Of a stretch of 64,000 nucleotides of DNA, positions 13,071-27,300 are shown piece by piece. The first letter of the stretch is position 1. Every line of letters starts with the position of its first letter. Source of the stretch: Anadara kagoshimensis (Eukaryota > Mollusca > Bivalvia > Arcoida > Arcidae). Below the pieces are notes generated by a model. The model was not told where the DNA came from and searched no databases. It saw only the letters and a program-made list of their open reading frames with translations. The stretch is from positions 2,347,721-2,411,720 of the forward strand of contig CM037868.1 of NCBI GenBank assembly GCA_021292105.1. Direction: 5' to 3'. Both the position numbers and the translations under genes were made by a program.

Positions 13071-13687
13071 CGCTAAAATTTAATTAAAAACGATCGCCCT
13101 AAATCTATGATGAAATATTAAATATCTCAGCTAAATAACCTTTACTTTGCTCTGAAAAAATCCTACTTAGCTGTTTGATATAAAAAGTTTTTGGCCATTT
13201 CTAGTGAGTATTTTATATTTTTTTAATCTTTTTCTACAAATTTAAATGAGTTTTTTTAATTTAAAACTTTTATGTTTATTTTTATATAAAATCTACCAGA
13301 ATCAGCTAAATTGATAATTCTAAAATTGAATAAAAAACAAATTTAGACACAGGGTGCTAAATAAAATCTAAATTGTCTTAGTTTATTACTATGACAACCC
13401 TAACTGTTTACAGAATCTGAAATGTTTCAGGTCTTTATAATGTTTGTATAGAAGTGTTAACTTACATGCTATAGAAAATATTTTGTAGAACATGATTCAT
13501 CCCAAAATCATGTGACACCTGCTAATATTTGTGCAGTCACTGATTCCATTGGTTTCTGAAAAAGTTTCAGCACAATTATGGTTTTTTTTCATACCAAATG
13601 GAAATAAGAGTTTGGCTCACATATAAACATGTAATACGGAGGTTGAAACAGATCAAGCTGACATTACCCACACAAAAATAAATACTG

Positions 13688-14190
13688 TACAGGTCCGTCC
13701 AGAAAGTTTGGAGCACCCCTCATATAACCTTTGTAACACAGCAGTTTTGACGGTCATAGTACTTAATGTTTTGTTAACTTATATTTGTTGAAGGACTTAT
13801 TAAGAAATCGAGTGAAATTGGATTTTTGGCGAGTGTGTTTAACTATTAATTATTTTTCGTATAACTTCCATTTCCTACTGCAAAAAGATGTTTTATAGTA
13901 TCATTTGACGCAAAAAAAAAATCACTTATGTTTTGGAAAAAATGCTTCGTTATCAGTTTTGCCAGAAGACAGCAGATTTTGTGTCCAAAATGTACAATGG
14001 GAGACAACTGCATCTTTTGCAATTTTATTGCATCAAATGTACATCTGTTAGATCAAGTGGTAGGTCACATGTAAGTAACTATTAAACAAATCATTGATAA
14101 AATGTGTCAAAATTTTTTATAGCAAACAAACTCGTGCCTAGCTATAAACCACTTGTATGGGGTGCTCCAAAATTTCTAGACGGACCTGTA
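13688..14190. mobile_element. Tc1/mariner-like MITE (~503 bp)
   Basis: The ends TACAGGTCCGTCCAGAAAGT and TTCTAGACGGACCTGTA are inverted, and the match continues through 'ttggagcacccc' and 'ggggtgctccaa', giving TIRs of about 34 bp. TA lies at both ends. No transposase frame is present. Confidence 0.8.
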
Positions 14191-15965
14191 CATCTAAACC
14201 AGATAATTTTCATGTTAGTATTTTTGCGAAAAAGGCAACAGTTTACTTTTATTTTCACATTGTTAAGTGACAGTTAGTGCAAAAACAATTACAACATGTT
14301 TAATTTGTTTTCTTTTTATTTTAAAGTTTTCACACTCTCACTATATCAATGATACTTTTATTTTAACATGCTGTCCTCACAAATTTATTATAAATGTACG
14401 AGAGTTTCTTAATCAAAAAGTAGTCTTTAGATGTGGTTAAAAAATCATGAATATTGGCTTAATACAATGTATATCACACAGGCAAAACAACAACCAAATC
14501 ATATAGAAAAAAATTATAAGTAAAAAATTATAAAACATTCCATCCATAAATAAATATCTATTACCCAGTAATAATAGGTGAAAAACGCTTACAAAAATAA
14601 GATAAAGCAACAAAAATGCTGGTCTGAAATTCTGACGACAAAAAATATAACAGTGACCATCTGAAAATATAGAACCTAATTCATTTAATTTAAAAGGACA
14701 ACTGCAACTGCTGGTTAACAGAAACAAAACATCAGATAGATAAAGTGACAAAATGGTGATCTGAAATTCTGATGCAATATAAAATGATACATAGACCACC
14801 TGTCTGTATAATAAGACCAGCTCAATATAAAGGGCACCTGCTGTTCAACAGAATCAAAACATCTGTAGAAATTTGACCTTTGTCCTTTTGACCTTAAATG
14901 GTATCAATATAAATGCTCCAAAATGTGTCCAGAAATAATTTCTTTATTTCCAGACATCTGTACTTGTCTAACAATGTATACCTTTGAAAAATTTTGTGAC
15001 ATTTTATGTGTACAAAAAAACATGAACTTGTGATAAATTACATTGATTTTCTAAAATATTTAAAAATTGAAGAACATACATCCATTCTAATCTTAATGTC
15101 TCCAAAAAGTTGAAAAACTGATCTGTTGACAAAAGCAATTAATTGATTGAAATTACCTTAGCTTTTTTAAATAATATAGTGTACAAACACCATACTCCTA
15201 ATAAAATCATAATTTTACATCTGGTTTAGTTTTTCAAACTTAAGATGGTCGACATTAATTAAATAAACCAAGATTTGATCTTGTATAAGGAAAAGAAAAT
15301 TCTATTAATGACCTCTATTTTTTGCTACCATGCAATTAAAATATTAACTAGAAAATTACAAAAATTAATCAAAAGTATTAAATCCATTGTTTGGAATGTA
15401 TTTAAGATAAATAAATAAACCATGATTTTCAATAATTTGAGTTAAATGAGAAGTACCATTAATTGGATTAATGAGCATACCATGTAAACTTAATGTGCAT
15501 ACCACACAATACCTCATAACATTTGAACAGACCTACTCTGTCTTTGGATAAGAAACATAAACTAAAAGTTTCCCATAAAAAACATCATTACAAAGTCAAA
15601 CTTTTTCCATAACTTGTTTTATAAAGATTATGGGGTAAAGACCACATAAGGAATGATATTTGATATTTTCTTATACAAATGGCATTATTTCTGAAAAGTT
15701 TTAAGTCAAAATTTTCTATTCTGTTCTGTGCGTTCAAACATTATGGGGTATGGATTGTGCAGTACACTGGCTAATCTTCATTGTATATCTTATATTTAAG
15801 CTTAATTATTTTACTAACAGAATGAAAGTGATGAAAATCATGTTTCTGAAGTTAACTGAGTTACCATGGAAACTTACAAACTTGTGACAAAATGTATTAG
15901 TAAATTCAAGCACCTTGATAATACTCTCATACTGAATAATCCAGTTATCTATTTAAATATTTCAA

Positions 15966-16485
15966 GAATATCTCTGAAATAAATCTTCCAAAAGGATTCT
16001 TGATTTTTCCAAAATGTTTTGTTAAAATAATCTGAAACTTAAAGCCTTTAAAAGGATTCTTGATTTTCCTGAATTTTGTACACAGGTTATCTCCCAATTT
16101 AATCTTTCAAAAGATTTCATGATTACCCCAAATGTTGTGTTCTGATTTTCTCAAAATTTAATAATTCAAAAAGATTCCAACTAATTTGGAACATTGTGTT
16201 TGCATAAGTAGTATTTCAAAGTTTAATCCTTCAAGAGGACTTCAAAATTTTGCAAATGCTGTGTTCGAATTATCTCAGAATTTTCTCCTTCAAAAGGATT
16301 CTAGATTTTTCAGAAGGCAGTGTTTCAAATTATGTCAAAATTAAATCCTTCAAAAGGATTCCAAATTATTAAGAATATTGTGTTCAGATTATCTCAAATC
16401 TTCAAAAGCGTTCTAGTTGCCCAGAATTTTGTGCTCAGATAATCTTCTGATTAAACCTTTCAAAAGGATACAGGATTATTCAGAA
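15966..16485. repeat. Degenerate ~58-bp minisatellite, about eight units
   Basis: Recurrent 'cttcaaaaggattc' followed by 'gttcagattatctcaaa'-like sequence at roughly 58-bp spacing, with strong divergence between units, which suggests an old array. Confidence 0.7.
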
Positions 16486-17501
16486 TTTTATATTGTTAAA
16501 AAAATAAACAAAATTAAATGATAACAACAAAATTTAATATATATATAGTATATAATTTTCATTCAGCCATGCATGCAAATTAAATACAAGCATATCTTTT
16601 TTTTTTTCATTCACTTGACGACACTTTGTACCACAATACAGAAAATTTAACACTTATTCAACAAAAACACCATACAAAATTGAAATGAGAGAGCAACTAG
16701 CTTAATACAAACAGGGTTTTTCACCAAAATGTCATCAACATCATTTCTGGTTGGCATGGCAACCATAAAATTAGCCAAAGTTGTCTGTGTGTGTTTGATC
16801 AACAAACATCTGAGCTTGAAAAAGTCTGTAGTTCCTGGACCCCAAGAATACACGTAGATGTATGTGTACCAGATTTTTTTTCTTTAGAACTTTAAAATTT
16901 TCCATGTGTCTGGTCAAGGAGACCCTGTAAAAATCTTGTCGATTTCACTTCCAAGAAACAGAAAGGCAGAATAGAAAGTACAGAATGCTGTGTTTTTGTT
17001 TCGCACCTGGCCAGTAGACTTCAAGCATTATGGATACAGGAGCTGCATGTCAAATTTTCCCCATAGTTCTCATATATGGATAATGTTGCCCCTTGAGCCT
17101 GGACAATGACGAGGAAAGTAAGGGTGTGACAATAGCTCCTTTGTAATTTAAGCAGATCAGCTAAATCTTCAGTTAAACTTTATATAACCATTAAGACATC
17201 AACATTTCTTTTTGAAATTTATCAAAAATAGTTATGTGACATCTTGGTGAAAACCCCTGTATGTAGACCCCTTAAATTTGTGTTACTATTAATGGTCATG
17301 TGATATAAATATCCATGGAAACAAAACAAATATAGGTATCAACATTGACCTCAGTCTAAGCCAGAATAAATTGTTCACCTTTGATAAATAACATCTACAC
17401 AAATATTAAGGTTCGCACAGAAACAGATTAAAATTTTTGATTTTGTTGTCATTGCATTCTTGACCATCACTTTATAGGTGAATTTATTTGGAAATTATAT
17501 A

Positions 17502-17507
17502 AAGGTT
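17502..17507 (-). terminator. MYO5: Possible MYO5 polyadenylation signal (AATAAA)
   Basis: The first clear minus-strand AATAAA after the stop codon, about 590 nt downstream. No obvious GU-rich downstream element is visible, and AATAAA is common by chance in such AT-rich DNA, so this is only a candidate 3' end. Confidence 0.2.
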
Positions 17508-17631
17508 AATAAGCTTAATATTATCACAGATTTTCATAGAAACAAAAAAATCAAAATTAAACAAGCACACAGACATATGAAACTCAGCCATTGTAATCTG
17601 TAATATTGTAATACATATTTAACATGTATAA

Positions 17632-17800
17632 TGTCCCTCAATAACTTTGCCACATGGCTTATTGCCACAGTAATGTGAAGTCCCAAAACCCATTTTGTTG
17701 TTTTACTTTTCCATTTCCCCTATATTAATTAACTAACCCTGTTATAAAGTAAAAATTTGACAGAATAAATGGTGGCAATGAATTGAGAATTTACTGTGCA
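17632..17800. mobile_element. Eroded pogo-like MITE in the MYO5 3' flank
   Basis: Shares 'aataactttgccac', 'gaagtcccaaaacccatttt' and 'gagaatttactgtgca' with the intact copy at 28067-28257, but its TIRs are decayed. Confidence 0.6.
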
Positions 17801-18093
17801 TTTGAAAATGCCAATTTTTTTCATGTAGGATTGAAGTCTGTTCTATTGTGCTTAGTTCCCTCCTTGATTGGAGCACCACTGATTGGGAGTTTTACAATAC
17901 ATTTATGAATAACAGATTAAACAATTAAGATTCATAATTCTTTCTTCAAATATGATTTTGTGATCACAGAATGCAGTTTCTTATTGGTTATACATAATAC
18001 ACGACGTGTAAATCTACAAATGTTGCATCATGGGAAGGAAGTCTTTGGTAATTTGAAGGAAGAATTTTATCTACAATTAACTACAATATTACA

Positions 18094-18330
18094 CTACACT
18101 CTTGTTGCAAATCCTAAATGTAACTGTTGTGGAATATCTATTGTTTCCATGGCAACACTCGATGGATTAAACGGGAATGTTACAGGGAATGAATATTTTG
18201 TGTCCATTAGTAACGTGTTATCTGATTCCTCTCTAGACTTTAGTTTGGCCTGTATACTCCGTATAAATGATATTGGAACACGCTCTTCAAACTCATCTAC
18301 CGGTGTGTAAAGATTTAAAATTTTCACAAT
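18094..18330 (-). CDS. MYO5: MYO5 terminal exon, globular tail C-terminus (residues 512-589 and stop)
   Basis: The last coding exon, acceptor TTTGTTTCAG. It encodes [20 protein letters not shown] through [20 protein letters not shown] and ends GFATRV with a stop codon at 18094-18096. The order and the C-terminus match vertebrate myosin V, so the gene is complete at this end. Confidence 0.98.
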   Translation of the reverse strand: MVKILNLYTPVDEFEERVPISFIRSIQAKLKSREESDNTLLMDTKYSFPVTFPFNPSSVAMETIDIPQQLHLGFATRV

Positions 18331-21300
18331 CTGAAACAAAAAAAAAAAGAGAATACATGTGCCACTTTCTACATACTCCATTGAAGCGCATTGAATTTAG
18401 CGATGTCATCATTTTAGTAATTATCAAGATTACACAATACTGCTAATTTAAACCCCTTGCCAAATTAAATATGAACATAGTGCACAAATGTAAATCAAAA
18501 ATTCTTTAGCAAGCATGGGAAAAAATCTTCTTCATGAATGGTTTTAGTTCAGAAGCATATATGTACATAAAAACAAAATAGATTTTCTGTGAGAGAGATG
18601 GTTGGAATAATAGAGTTTGGAAAACTGCTATTTTAAAGGAATTTTTAAAAAAACTAATTCCTGCTCATATCACCAAATAGATATTGAATTACAACTTTGG
18701 TTTAACTTGACTATAAATAGTATTTCCAGGCGAAAATGTGTGAATCATTGTATGTGCGAGTTAATTTACCTGTGGTGTGGTTAACTTAGAACACATTTCA
18801 CATATACTGTCTACATCTGCGTCTGTTTTCCGAGCTTGTAAAAGCTGCGACGCTTGTATAATAGGATCTAATGTATTCTGCGCTCCCGATTCATTCAGCT
18901 TGTTATCTCTTAACCATTGTTCTAAATGGCTCATGTTGTATCTGAAACAAATAAAATGAAAATTAACAAGTGGGATGCCATTTCAAAACTGCTCCAATTG
19001 AACCACAACTGAAAAATCCCCAACCATGTGCATCATCAAAATATGGACAGCCAATGGCACATCCACTTCACCGAACAAATGTTGATGCGAGGTTCGTAAA
19101 TCATCTGATAAATGACTTTTGAGATAAGTGTCGAACAAAATGCCGGTGGGGACAGAATGAACCAAACACCATGAGTGTGAGAAGAAGAGAGGTGCAAACA
19201 TTCAGCAGGACAAAAATATCATCTGTTAATATTTCTAATTAATCTCGAGAGTGGAGTGTTGGGGCTGTATACCCAAGTAAAGATTCTTTTAACTTGAAAA
19301 ACAATAAATTCAGGTATGGTGGAGGAAACGAAAAAACAACCAAACTTCTTCCACATGACGTCAACAAAAAAGGGTTAAAGAATGGGGAATTAGTCATGGG
19401 GTGAAAAGAAAGGTGGCTGAGGAAGGAGAAATCGTCACAGTGGTTGAAGGGAGGGGGTCTCATATGAACTTGTTATGATACAAACCTTATCTGCATTCCT
19501 TTAGACCAGTTACACATATCCTTTCTCAGTAACAGGTTATTTAGAGCACCTGCCCCACAGAAGTAGTATAACTGTCTAAATATTTGTTTTATAAGTTCAG
19601 GATCTACAGCATGCTGAGCTAGAACTTGACTGTACTTGTTCATCTGAAATACAACAAAACAATATTGATTAAATGGGGTTATACATCCAAGTCAAAATGT
19701 TTCATTTATATTGAGATATATTGAGGTGTTCGGCATGCTGAGCCAGAACTTCGACTGTACTTGTTCATCTGAAACACAACAAAACACTCATTAACTTAAA
19801 AGCTACACTACTTTGTAAAAAGGTCTGAAAATGTTTGACGAAACAGAACAATAGGTGGATATTGTAAGTTGAAATAACAAATTGATTGATTGATTGAATG
19901 GGGTTTTATATTCGAAACAAGAATATTTCACTTATATTGAGATATCACCAGCTATACATGAAGTGTCAGAATGAAGTTCACAGTGGTACCACACAATTTC
20001 CTATAGCAATGCTGCAAAACTATTGTTTCCCATGGATATAGAATTGCACAAGCAAATTCAGTGAATTAGAATACCCTGCCAGCAGGTTCTTTTTTGTGAT
20101 TAGCACTTATGTTCAAAGGGCCATAACTTCCAGGAAAATGAGCAAACCAATCAGGTTACCAATATGTACATCTCCTATCTATATTGATACTTTGCACCAA
20201 GTTTCGTGAAATAATATTTCATAGTTTGGAATTTGGCCCAGACAAGAATATAGGACAGAAGGAAGGACGAACAGAAAATCGAATTTAATATCCCAGTCTC
20301 TCTTTGAAAGGCGGGGATAATAATGAGACCTTTGCCTATCAACAATGATGTGGTACAAGGATTTGCAACATAAATGTTTTCTACTCAATAACATTTATTC
20401 AAAGCTATCACTCATTAAAAAGACCCTGAGAATCTCATTTCTAAATTATGAGTGCTGTGCAAAAGAAAAGTACAAACAATTTCCGATCACAGCAAGTTGT
20501 GGAATAAGCACTTTACTAAATAAGCTATGTAATGAAAAATGCCACAGTGTGATCAGATACTGTATTTCACGCTTCAGACACTTAGAACTTATTCACGGGA
20601 ATAACATATTGCGGTGCAGTGGCCAGTGTTAACAATTTTTGCATACGGATCATCTACATGTATGTCTGAAATATTCACTTTGTATTTAATTTCGCGCTGT
20701 CAAACCGTGAATATAGCGAAATTAAATCCCCAGTGAATAAAAACAACTATATAGTATGTTTGAGCAGTAACTTACACATTTCATTAATGAATCTAAGGAC
20801 AGTTCTCTTGTGTCGTCTATTTCTCTGGAGGTACTGGTTGATCTTCCTCTCATTCCTGACGGCTTACTGGCACTAAGTCCAGCAATGGCTTCATGTTCTA
20901 ACACAGCAGGAACTGAAATAAAGACGAGACTATGATATAAAACACTGAAACGCACATTTTGACATTGTACACTAAGGATAGATATATGAGAGAGTCGAAA
21001 GTCAGACAACTCCACTCAATTTCTTATCACCAGAATAAAGTAAAACATGCTTTATGTACATGGTACATGGGATAGGACTGGAGTAATGATGTTTTATGTC
21101 CCAGTCAAGATTCCTGCACTTATACGGAAGTGGTCAGTTTATGAGATGGTGGAGGAAACTAGAGTGCCTGGAGAAAACCACCAACTTTCAGTAATGGTGT
21201 TTTATGCCAAAGTACAGATTCTTCCAATAGGGGAGTTTAACAATTTTATCTCCCTTGATTACTCTTTATGGTAAGAAAGTGTACCGTCTGCAAGCCAGGG

Positions 21301-24300
21301 GGCATTCTCCTATTACCAGTGATTACCTACAAGTATGAAACTTAGTATATGTAATACTTATGTATGTATCTACATTATATTTTATTTTCTTAAACAATAT
21401 ACTTTTAAGTGTTTCGTCTGAAAATAAATAAATAAATAAATAAGACTGAAAAGTAATCTTGACCCAATGTAATTGAAAAATGATTGATGCAAGGTTGAAT
21501 TATAGTATTTAAATAAATAAATAAATAAATAATAAATTTTGAAACATGACCTTGAATGCCGTATTAATTTACACTTTAAATATTTTAAATCTTTATTTTA
21601 TTTTTTATTTATTTATTTATTTATATATATATTTATTTATTTATTTACTTTTATTTTTCTTTTTTTTTTCATTGACACAAAGTGAAAAAACTTCATGTTA
21701 TGTCTATCGATTAAATTTATTTATTTATTTATTTTAAAGTTTATTTTGGAAAGCAACTTTATAAGGGAATGGTTGGTTTATTTGAAATAAATAGAGATTT
21801 TTTTCTAAAAAGTAATGAATCGTTTACCATTTCATATGCCATTTTTTTTATGAAATCATAAAATACAGATGTATTTTATAAATAAATAAAAAAATATGAC
21901 AACAACAAAAAAAAACGGATAAAATTATTGAAACCATAAAGATATTAAATGTTAAAGTTTGTTTTATTATTTTTTTATTCACATTCTAAATACTTTTACA
22001 ATATTCTCTAACATTCATACATTTCATTTATTAGTTTATAAGTTTAATATTATCTCGTATATTGAATAAGTTTGATGAAGTTTGTGTAATTGATAAAAAC
22101 GATACTTGTAAATTCTTAATGTTATCGATGGATGGTGACCATAAAGGGGTTCAAAGTTTCCTTCAGACGCATCGAGTCGACATTGTCGTTTGTCGGTACG
22201 TGTCATGTATTGAGTCATCCGGTAATGTTGACAGGTGTGCGGAGGTATGTGAATTACGGATACTAATTAAAAGATTAAGACTTCAACACCATAATCTTGG
22301 TAATACATTACGGGATAAACAATTCATCAATTAGAAACTGTTTAATAAACAGCAATGTAACATTTAGATATGAGGAGCATCATACTTCTTGGAGCAAATA
22401 TTGAGTAAAAGAAAGAATAAACTGTAATTGTAATCACCACAAGTACATCATAATTTTGGGTTCGTTTAATTAATTAAAATTGGTTAAATGTAATTCTGTC
22501 AAAGGCAATTACATACATGTATACAGAATATATCGATTCAATTTTCTCCCACATCGGTGTAAACTTTATAAGTTTTGATACTATTTCAAGAAAAGAACAA
22601 CTGGTAAAGTTCTTCCACAAACTTGTAAGTAATCAAGACCGTTTTTCTTGCTATAGGCTGCATAATTTTAGTATCATATCTTTGTCCTGATAGCAAACAT
22701 AACTATTTTATTTTATTTTTAAAGTTTAAAATGCTAAACAAAATATATTAATTATACTTCTTTAATTTTGTTTATTCATTTTTATCATCTTTTAATTTTA
22801 ACTGTTTTTTTATTCTTGGTAGTTTTAATTTCTAAAATATTAAATAATTAAGATATTTGACTAAAAGAAAATATAAATTTATTAGTAAGAAAAAGTTTTG
22901 TCACATAAAATATATATTTATTCATGAATGAATGTAAATATATCCCATTTACGGCAATGTTTAACCATTTAAAAGTGTTACCAGCCTTAGACCATTATTA
23001 AGACTGCCCCCTCGATTGCAAATCACATTCAATCGGGTCCAATCTCGTAAGGTCACGGGCCTTGCGCATGCGTATTAAACAATGTTAAACTCCTCTATTA
23101 TTTTGTGGTGGTCAGTTTGTGGAGAAAATCTGGTAAGTCCTGGATAAACAATGACCTACAGCAAGTAAACTAACAAACTTTTTCACATATAAAGTTGTCC
23201 TGAGAGAAATTCAAAACAATTTGGTACTAGGTACTGTGCATACTTTGGACTAGCTGGTTATGAACCTCCCCCACCCCCAACCCCACCCCCTGGAATAGAA
23301 TGATTAAGCTATCTTTGTTCTTACCTATCATTGGTTGTATAGCTTCCTGCATTAGTTTAATCAACGTCTGATAAATCCACACAGCTAGATCACTGAACAC
23401 TTGTCTATACTCTGATAAATCAAAGTTACGCAGACAATGTTCATTCTGACGGGATGTGTTTTCTGACTGGAATGACTACAAAAAACAAATATATACATTT
23501 TAAATTTAATGTAAGCTGGATTTTTAAAAAGATAACTTTTCATTCCAATTTTTTATTCAAATTTCATTTTATTTAAGGTCAGAAAATACATGTTTTCTTT
23601 CAAAAGATTGATCGATTGAATGGGGTTTTAGGTCCCAGTCAAGAACATCCGACTAATATTGAGAAGCTATATTCTATAGGTGAAGTGACAGAAATTCTTT
23701 TCTCCGTTGTTACACCCTCAATGCTATGTGCAGTGATGGTTCATCAGGGTGCCATGTTTACCATGACACAGGGCATACATTTTCTGTGCCTCTTCTGAAG
23801 GACCCCTAAAGGTCAAATGCTTGGCGAAATAATAGTCACTACCAATCTTCAAGTCATGGACAGACCTAACAAGGTTTTAGAACCCGACCTCCCACATATA
23901 AGACAAGCACATCTATCAACAGATTTGTCTCAATACAGTTATTTTTTTTTTAATTTTTAATTCTAATAACCTTTGCTGTTTTAGTATAGATGTAGCAGAA
24001 ATATTACAGAAAATTCACAATGATGGACATCTCTATGTATGGAAGGAGATATTCATGTTTGAATATTTTACCTTTTCACCACTATATTGTTTTAGTGTAT
24101 GTAATAATCTACAAGTGTTGGCTAACCACAGCGTCACTCTATCTAAGTCTTCATGGTGTTTCTAAAAAAGAAAGAAAAAACAATTACCGTACAGCAAATT
24201 ACCAAACATGTTGCCATTACGTTGCATCCATGCATAGTTAGATGGATGGTGTTTTTGAAAAAGAAAAAAAAATGTACCAAACTTCCCAGACTACTTTTTA

Positions 24301-27300
24301 TTGTATTTACGAGATCTGTTCGCCAGATTGCACAAATTTTTGTATCCCGTCGCAATATATTACTAGATTCCGAAATATATTCCGGAAATTTATTTAAAAT
24401 GTGCATATGTAACAATCAGAATACATATCTCACGATAAAACAGATATATTTCCTTTACGTTCATTTACCAGGTGCACTATTTCCATGCGTACTTATCTCA
24501 TAGAAAAGAAGCCCGATCTTGGCAGAAGTGATAGCAAAGTATGTGTTCACTATCGTGAAACGCCGTACAAAAACTACGTAAATTCTCAATTCGCCTGCTA
24601 ATGATCAGTGGTGATCTCTATGTACAATATCCCAGAAATGACAACATAGATACAGTCCAACCTACCTTAAAGGTCACCTCTATATAAGGGTCACCTGCTT
24701 ATAAAGACCAGTAGAATTGTATCCCAATGGTTATTTGTTTATATTATTTGAACCTGTATATATAAGGGCCACCTGCCTATAAAGTCCACTTTTACTGGTT
24801 CCCTTGAGTGGCCTTTATAGACAGGTTTGACTGTACTGTACATATAAATGTTGTTGTTTTTTCTGACCATACTTCATTTGAATAATCTTATTACTTGATA
24901 AAAGAATCTACTATCAGTGAATTATGCTTTATATCCATAGAAAATCAAATGAATTTGAAGAATGTCTGATATTGTTCACTTCTTACTCTTCACTGAATTT
25001 CGTTATGTGCATCCCAAATTGCCGTATAATATTTCTTTGGTAGGGAAAATGTTGTCGCTATAGGGATTTTACATGTAGAATATGGTATGTTTACACAGTG
25101 AGTGATATCCTTGGTGACATATAACCTCACATGATCAAAAGGATCTGCCACGAGACTAGTTTTGCAACATGTAAAATCCCTGTAGTGGTAACATTTTACT
25201 CTGTGTAGAGATATACTATGGTAGCCTTATCATTCCAATATGCAAGTATATGTAAATCAAATCATGTGATACTTTATACATTTATTGCCTTTGTTTGAGG
25301 GAGATATGAACATTTGTTTACCCGCAACAAGTCATATTTCAAGAGGACGAAGCCCGAGGGAAATGTGACTTGTTAAGGGTGCACAAATGTTCATATCTCC
25401 CTCAAACAAAGGCAATAAATTGTTTTTTATACCGAAAGATAACCATTGTAATAAGAAAGACAGAAAGAAAGAAAATTATTTTTAAAAAAAGACAGCCTGA
25501 AAACATCATTCCTTCTCCGATTCATTGTTTTTTCTCCTATCGGAACTTATCGGAGGCAAACGCTAGAACGTCGTGATTGATTCTCCATCGATGACGTCAT
25601 ATCATTGTGATGTCATAGTGTGTTCCGAAGGGGTGGGATGTGATGTTTTCAGAGGGATACACGATGTTTTCTCCATCCTGATCACATGATCCAACGATCC
25701 AATCAAATTACAGATAGTATCGTATTTTTCTAATGAGGTATAATAATATATATATCTTACCTTGACACACTTTTTAATTCCGTTAATTGTACTGGTGAGT
25801 AAGGATCGGACTTTCTCATCATCATTTATATAGTCTGTATGACGTACACACATAAATAATACATAGGCGGGTAACCCTGGCAACAAACCAATGGCAATCT
25901 TCGGTTTTAAATCTGTAAAAGAGAAAATAATTCATAAGTAACACTGGTAAAAGACTGATGACAAACTTTGGTTTAGAGGAGCAATTCATAAGTAACCCTG
26001 GCAACAGGTTGATGGCAACCTTTGGTTTTAAATCTGTAACAGTGAAATTTCATGTACATGTATAAGCTAAATTAATGTAAAATTCACTTGGAATTTTTCA
26101 TGTAAAATTCATGTTAATTTTACATGAAATTCACTTGAGCAAATTTTGGCTGTGTGCATGTACATTAATATTTACTAAACTTTCCACAGAAACATAAATT
26201 TAAACATATTACCCATTATAAGGTTTTTGATGAGGACACTTTCATCTTCTTTTTTGTATTCTAGCATGCCCATATAATTTCGTTCTCGGTGTTTGATTGT
26301 AGCAACATTACTGACACTAGCTTGTGTTTCATCTTTCTCTAGTTCTGCAGCAATCTCCGCAGCTAAAAAAACAAAACAAAATACATACATCAAAGTCATT
26401 AATAATGGAAATGTAACGATCACAGTGATCACTCCAGTAAAATGTTTACCTGGCTGTGGTGATGACTTTAATTTTTATGTGCAATCTATAATAGCCATGT
26501 CAAAATCATTGACATATTATGACACCTGTATAGCAGAACTGGTCTTAATTAAACACCTTATAGGTAAATATCTTTGGAGTTACAATATTGTTCAGTGTAG
26601 ACAGATTTAGGGTTTCAACCAGAGTTCAGTTTTCAGTTATCACAATCTTACTGTGGCAGGGTTGGTTTTTAGTTTATTTGAGAGTTCTGTGCTTATTGAA
26701 GTCAAAGACGACATTCTCTCAATAGGGGAGAATATAGAGTTCAGTGTTCACAATCTAACAATCAACATTTGTTGTATGTCCAATCATGTAGATAAGTTTA
26801 ATTAGATTTATGGACGTAACAGACATGTCACTGGACTTAATTATCAGGTGTCAACTGCTATATAAGTTGGTGTGATGTGCTAATATTGTATACAGCATAT
26901 ATGTGCCAATTTCATGCTGTATGGTAATTATGGTCTGGTAATGTGAAAAGGTAATGAGGAAAAGACACACTAAATGAAAATATAATTCAGCAAAAATCAC
27001 TAAAATAAAGCCACAACTAAATAAAGTATCTTTACAATGTAATGATGGAACACTTTCTTTATCTGAAAACAACTAACAAAATATAGTTTCTATATTCCCT
27101 ATAAGACAATAATTTTCTTCAAAACATTTATTTCTAAAAATGGTACAGTAAAACCTCGATTCACCGCCACCATTTGTTCAGTCAAATTTTGGCGTTATAA
27201 AGGGGTTTGGCAATAAATCGAGGGAGACCAATAAAGAAAAACTTAAACAAAATAGATTTTGGGACTTTAAAATAGTGTGGCGATAAGCGAGGTGGCAAAG

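Larger units (their letters stand above)
1..17500. other. Intergenic / 3' flank without recognisable genes
   Basis: Downstream of MYO5. No frame here shows homology I recognise; open frames are short and fall in low-complexity or repeat DNA. Besides the repeats listed separately, 1000-1690, 1830-3680, 8975-10270, 10500-11460, 11725-12915 and 14191-15965 hold AT-rich sequence with nothing I can name. At 6720-7110 there are loosely repeated 'gttattgccctt' segments about 236 bp apart (6727, 6963). At 12235-12510 'tctgaattttg' recurs irregularly. Confidence 0.7.

Noticed and set aside
14437-14799. Minus-strand 120-codon frame rich in Phe and Leu
   Set aside because: AT-rich intergenic DNA, hydrophobic composition expected from T-rich codons, no splice context and no recognisable domain.
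17960-18310. Plus-strand 116-codon frame
   Set aside because: It is antisense to the MYO5 terminal exon, whose minus-strand product is clearly homologous to myosin V.
26293-26610. Plus-strand 105-codon frame
   Set aside because: It overlaps the MYO5 exon with MLEYKKEDE in antisense and has no homology of its own.
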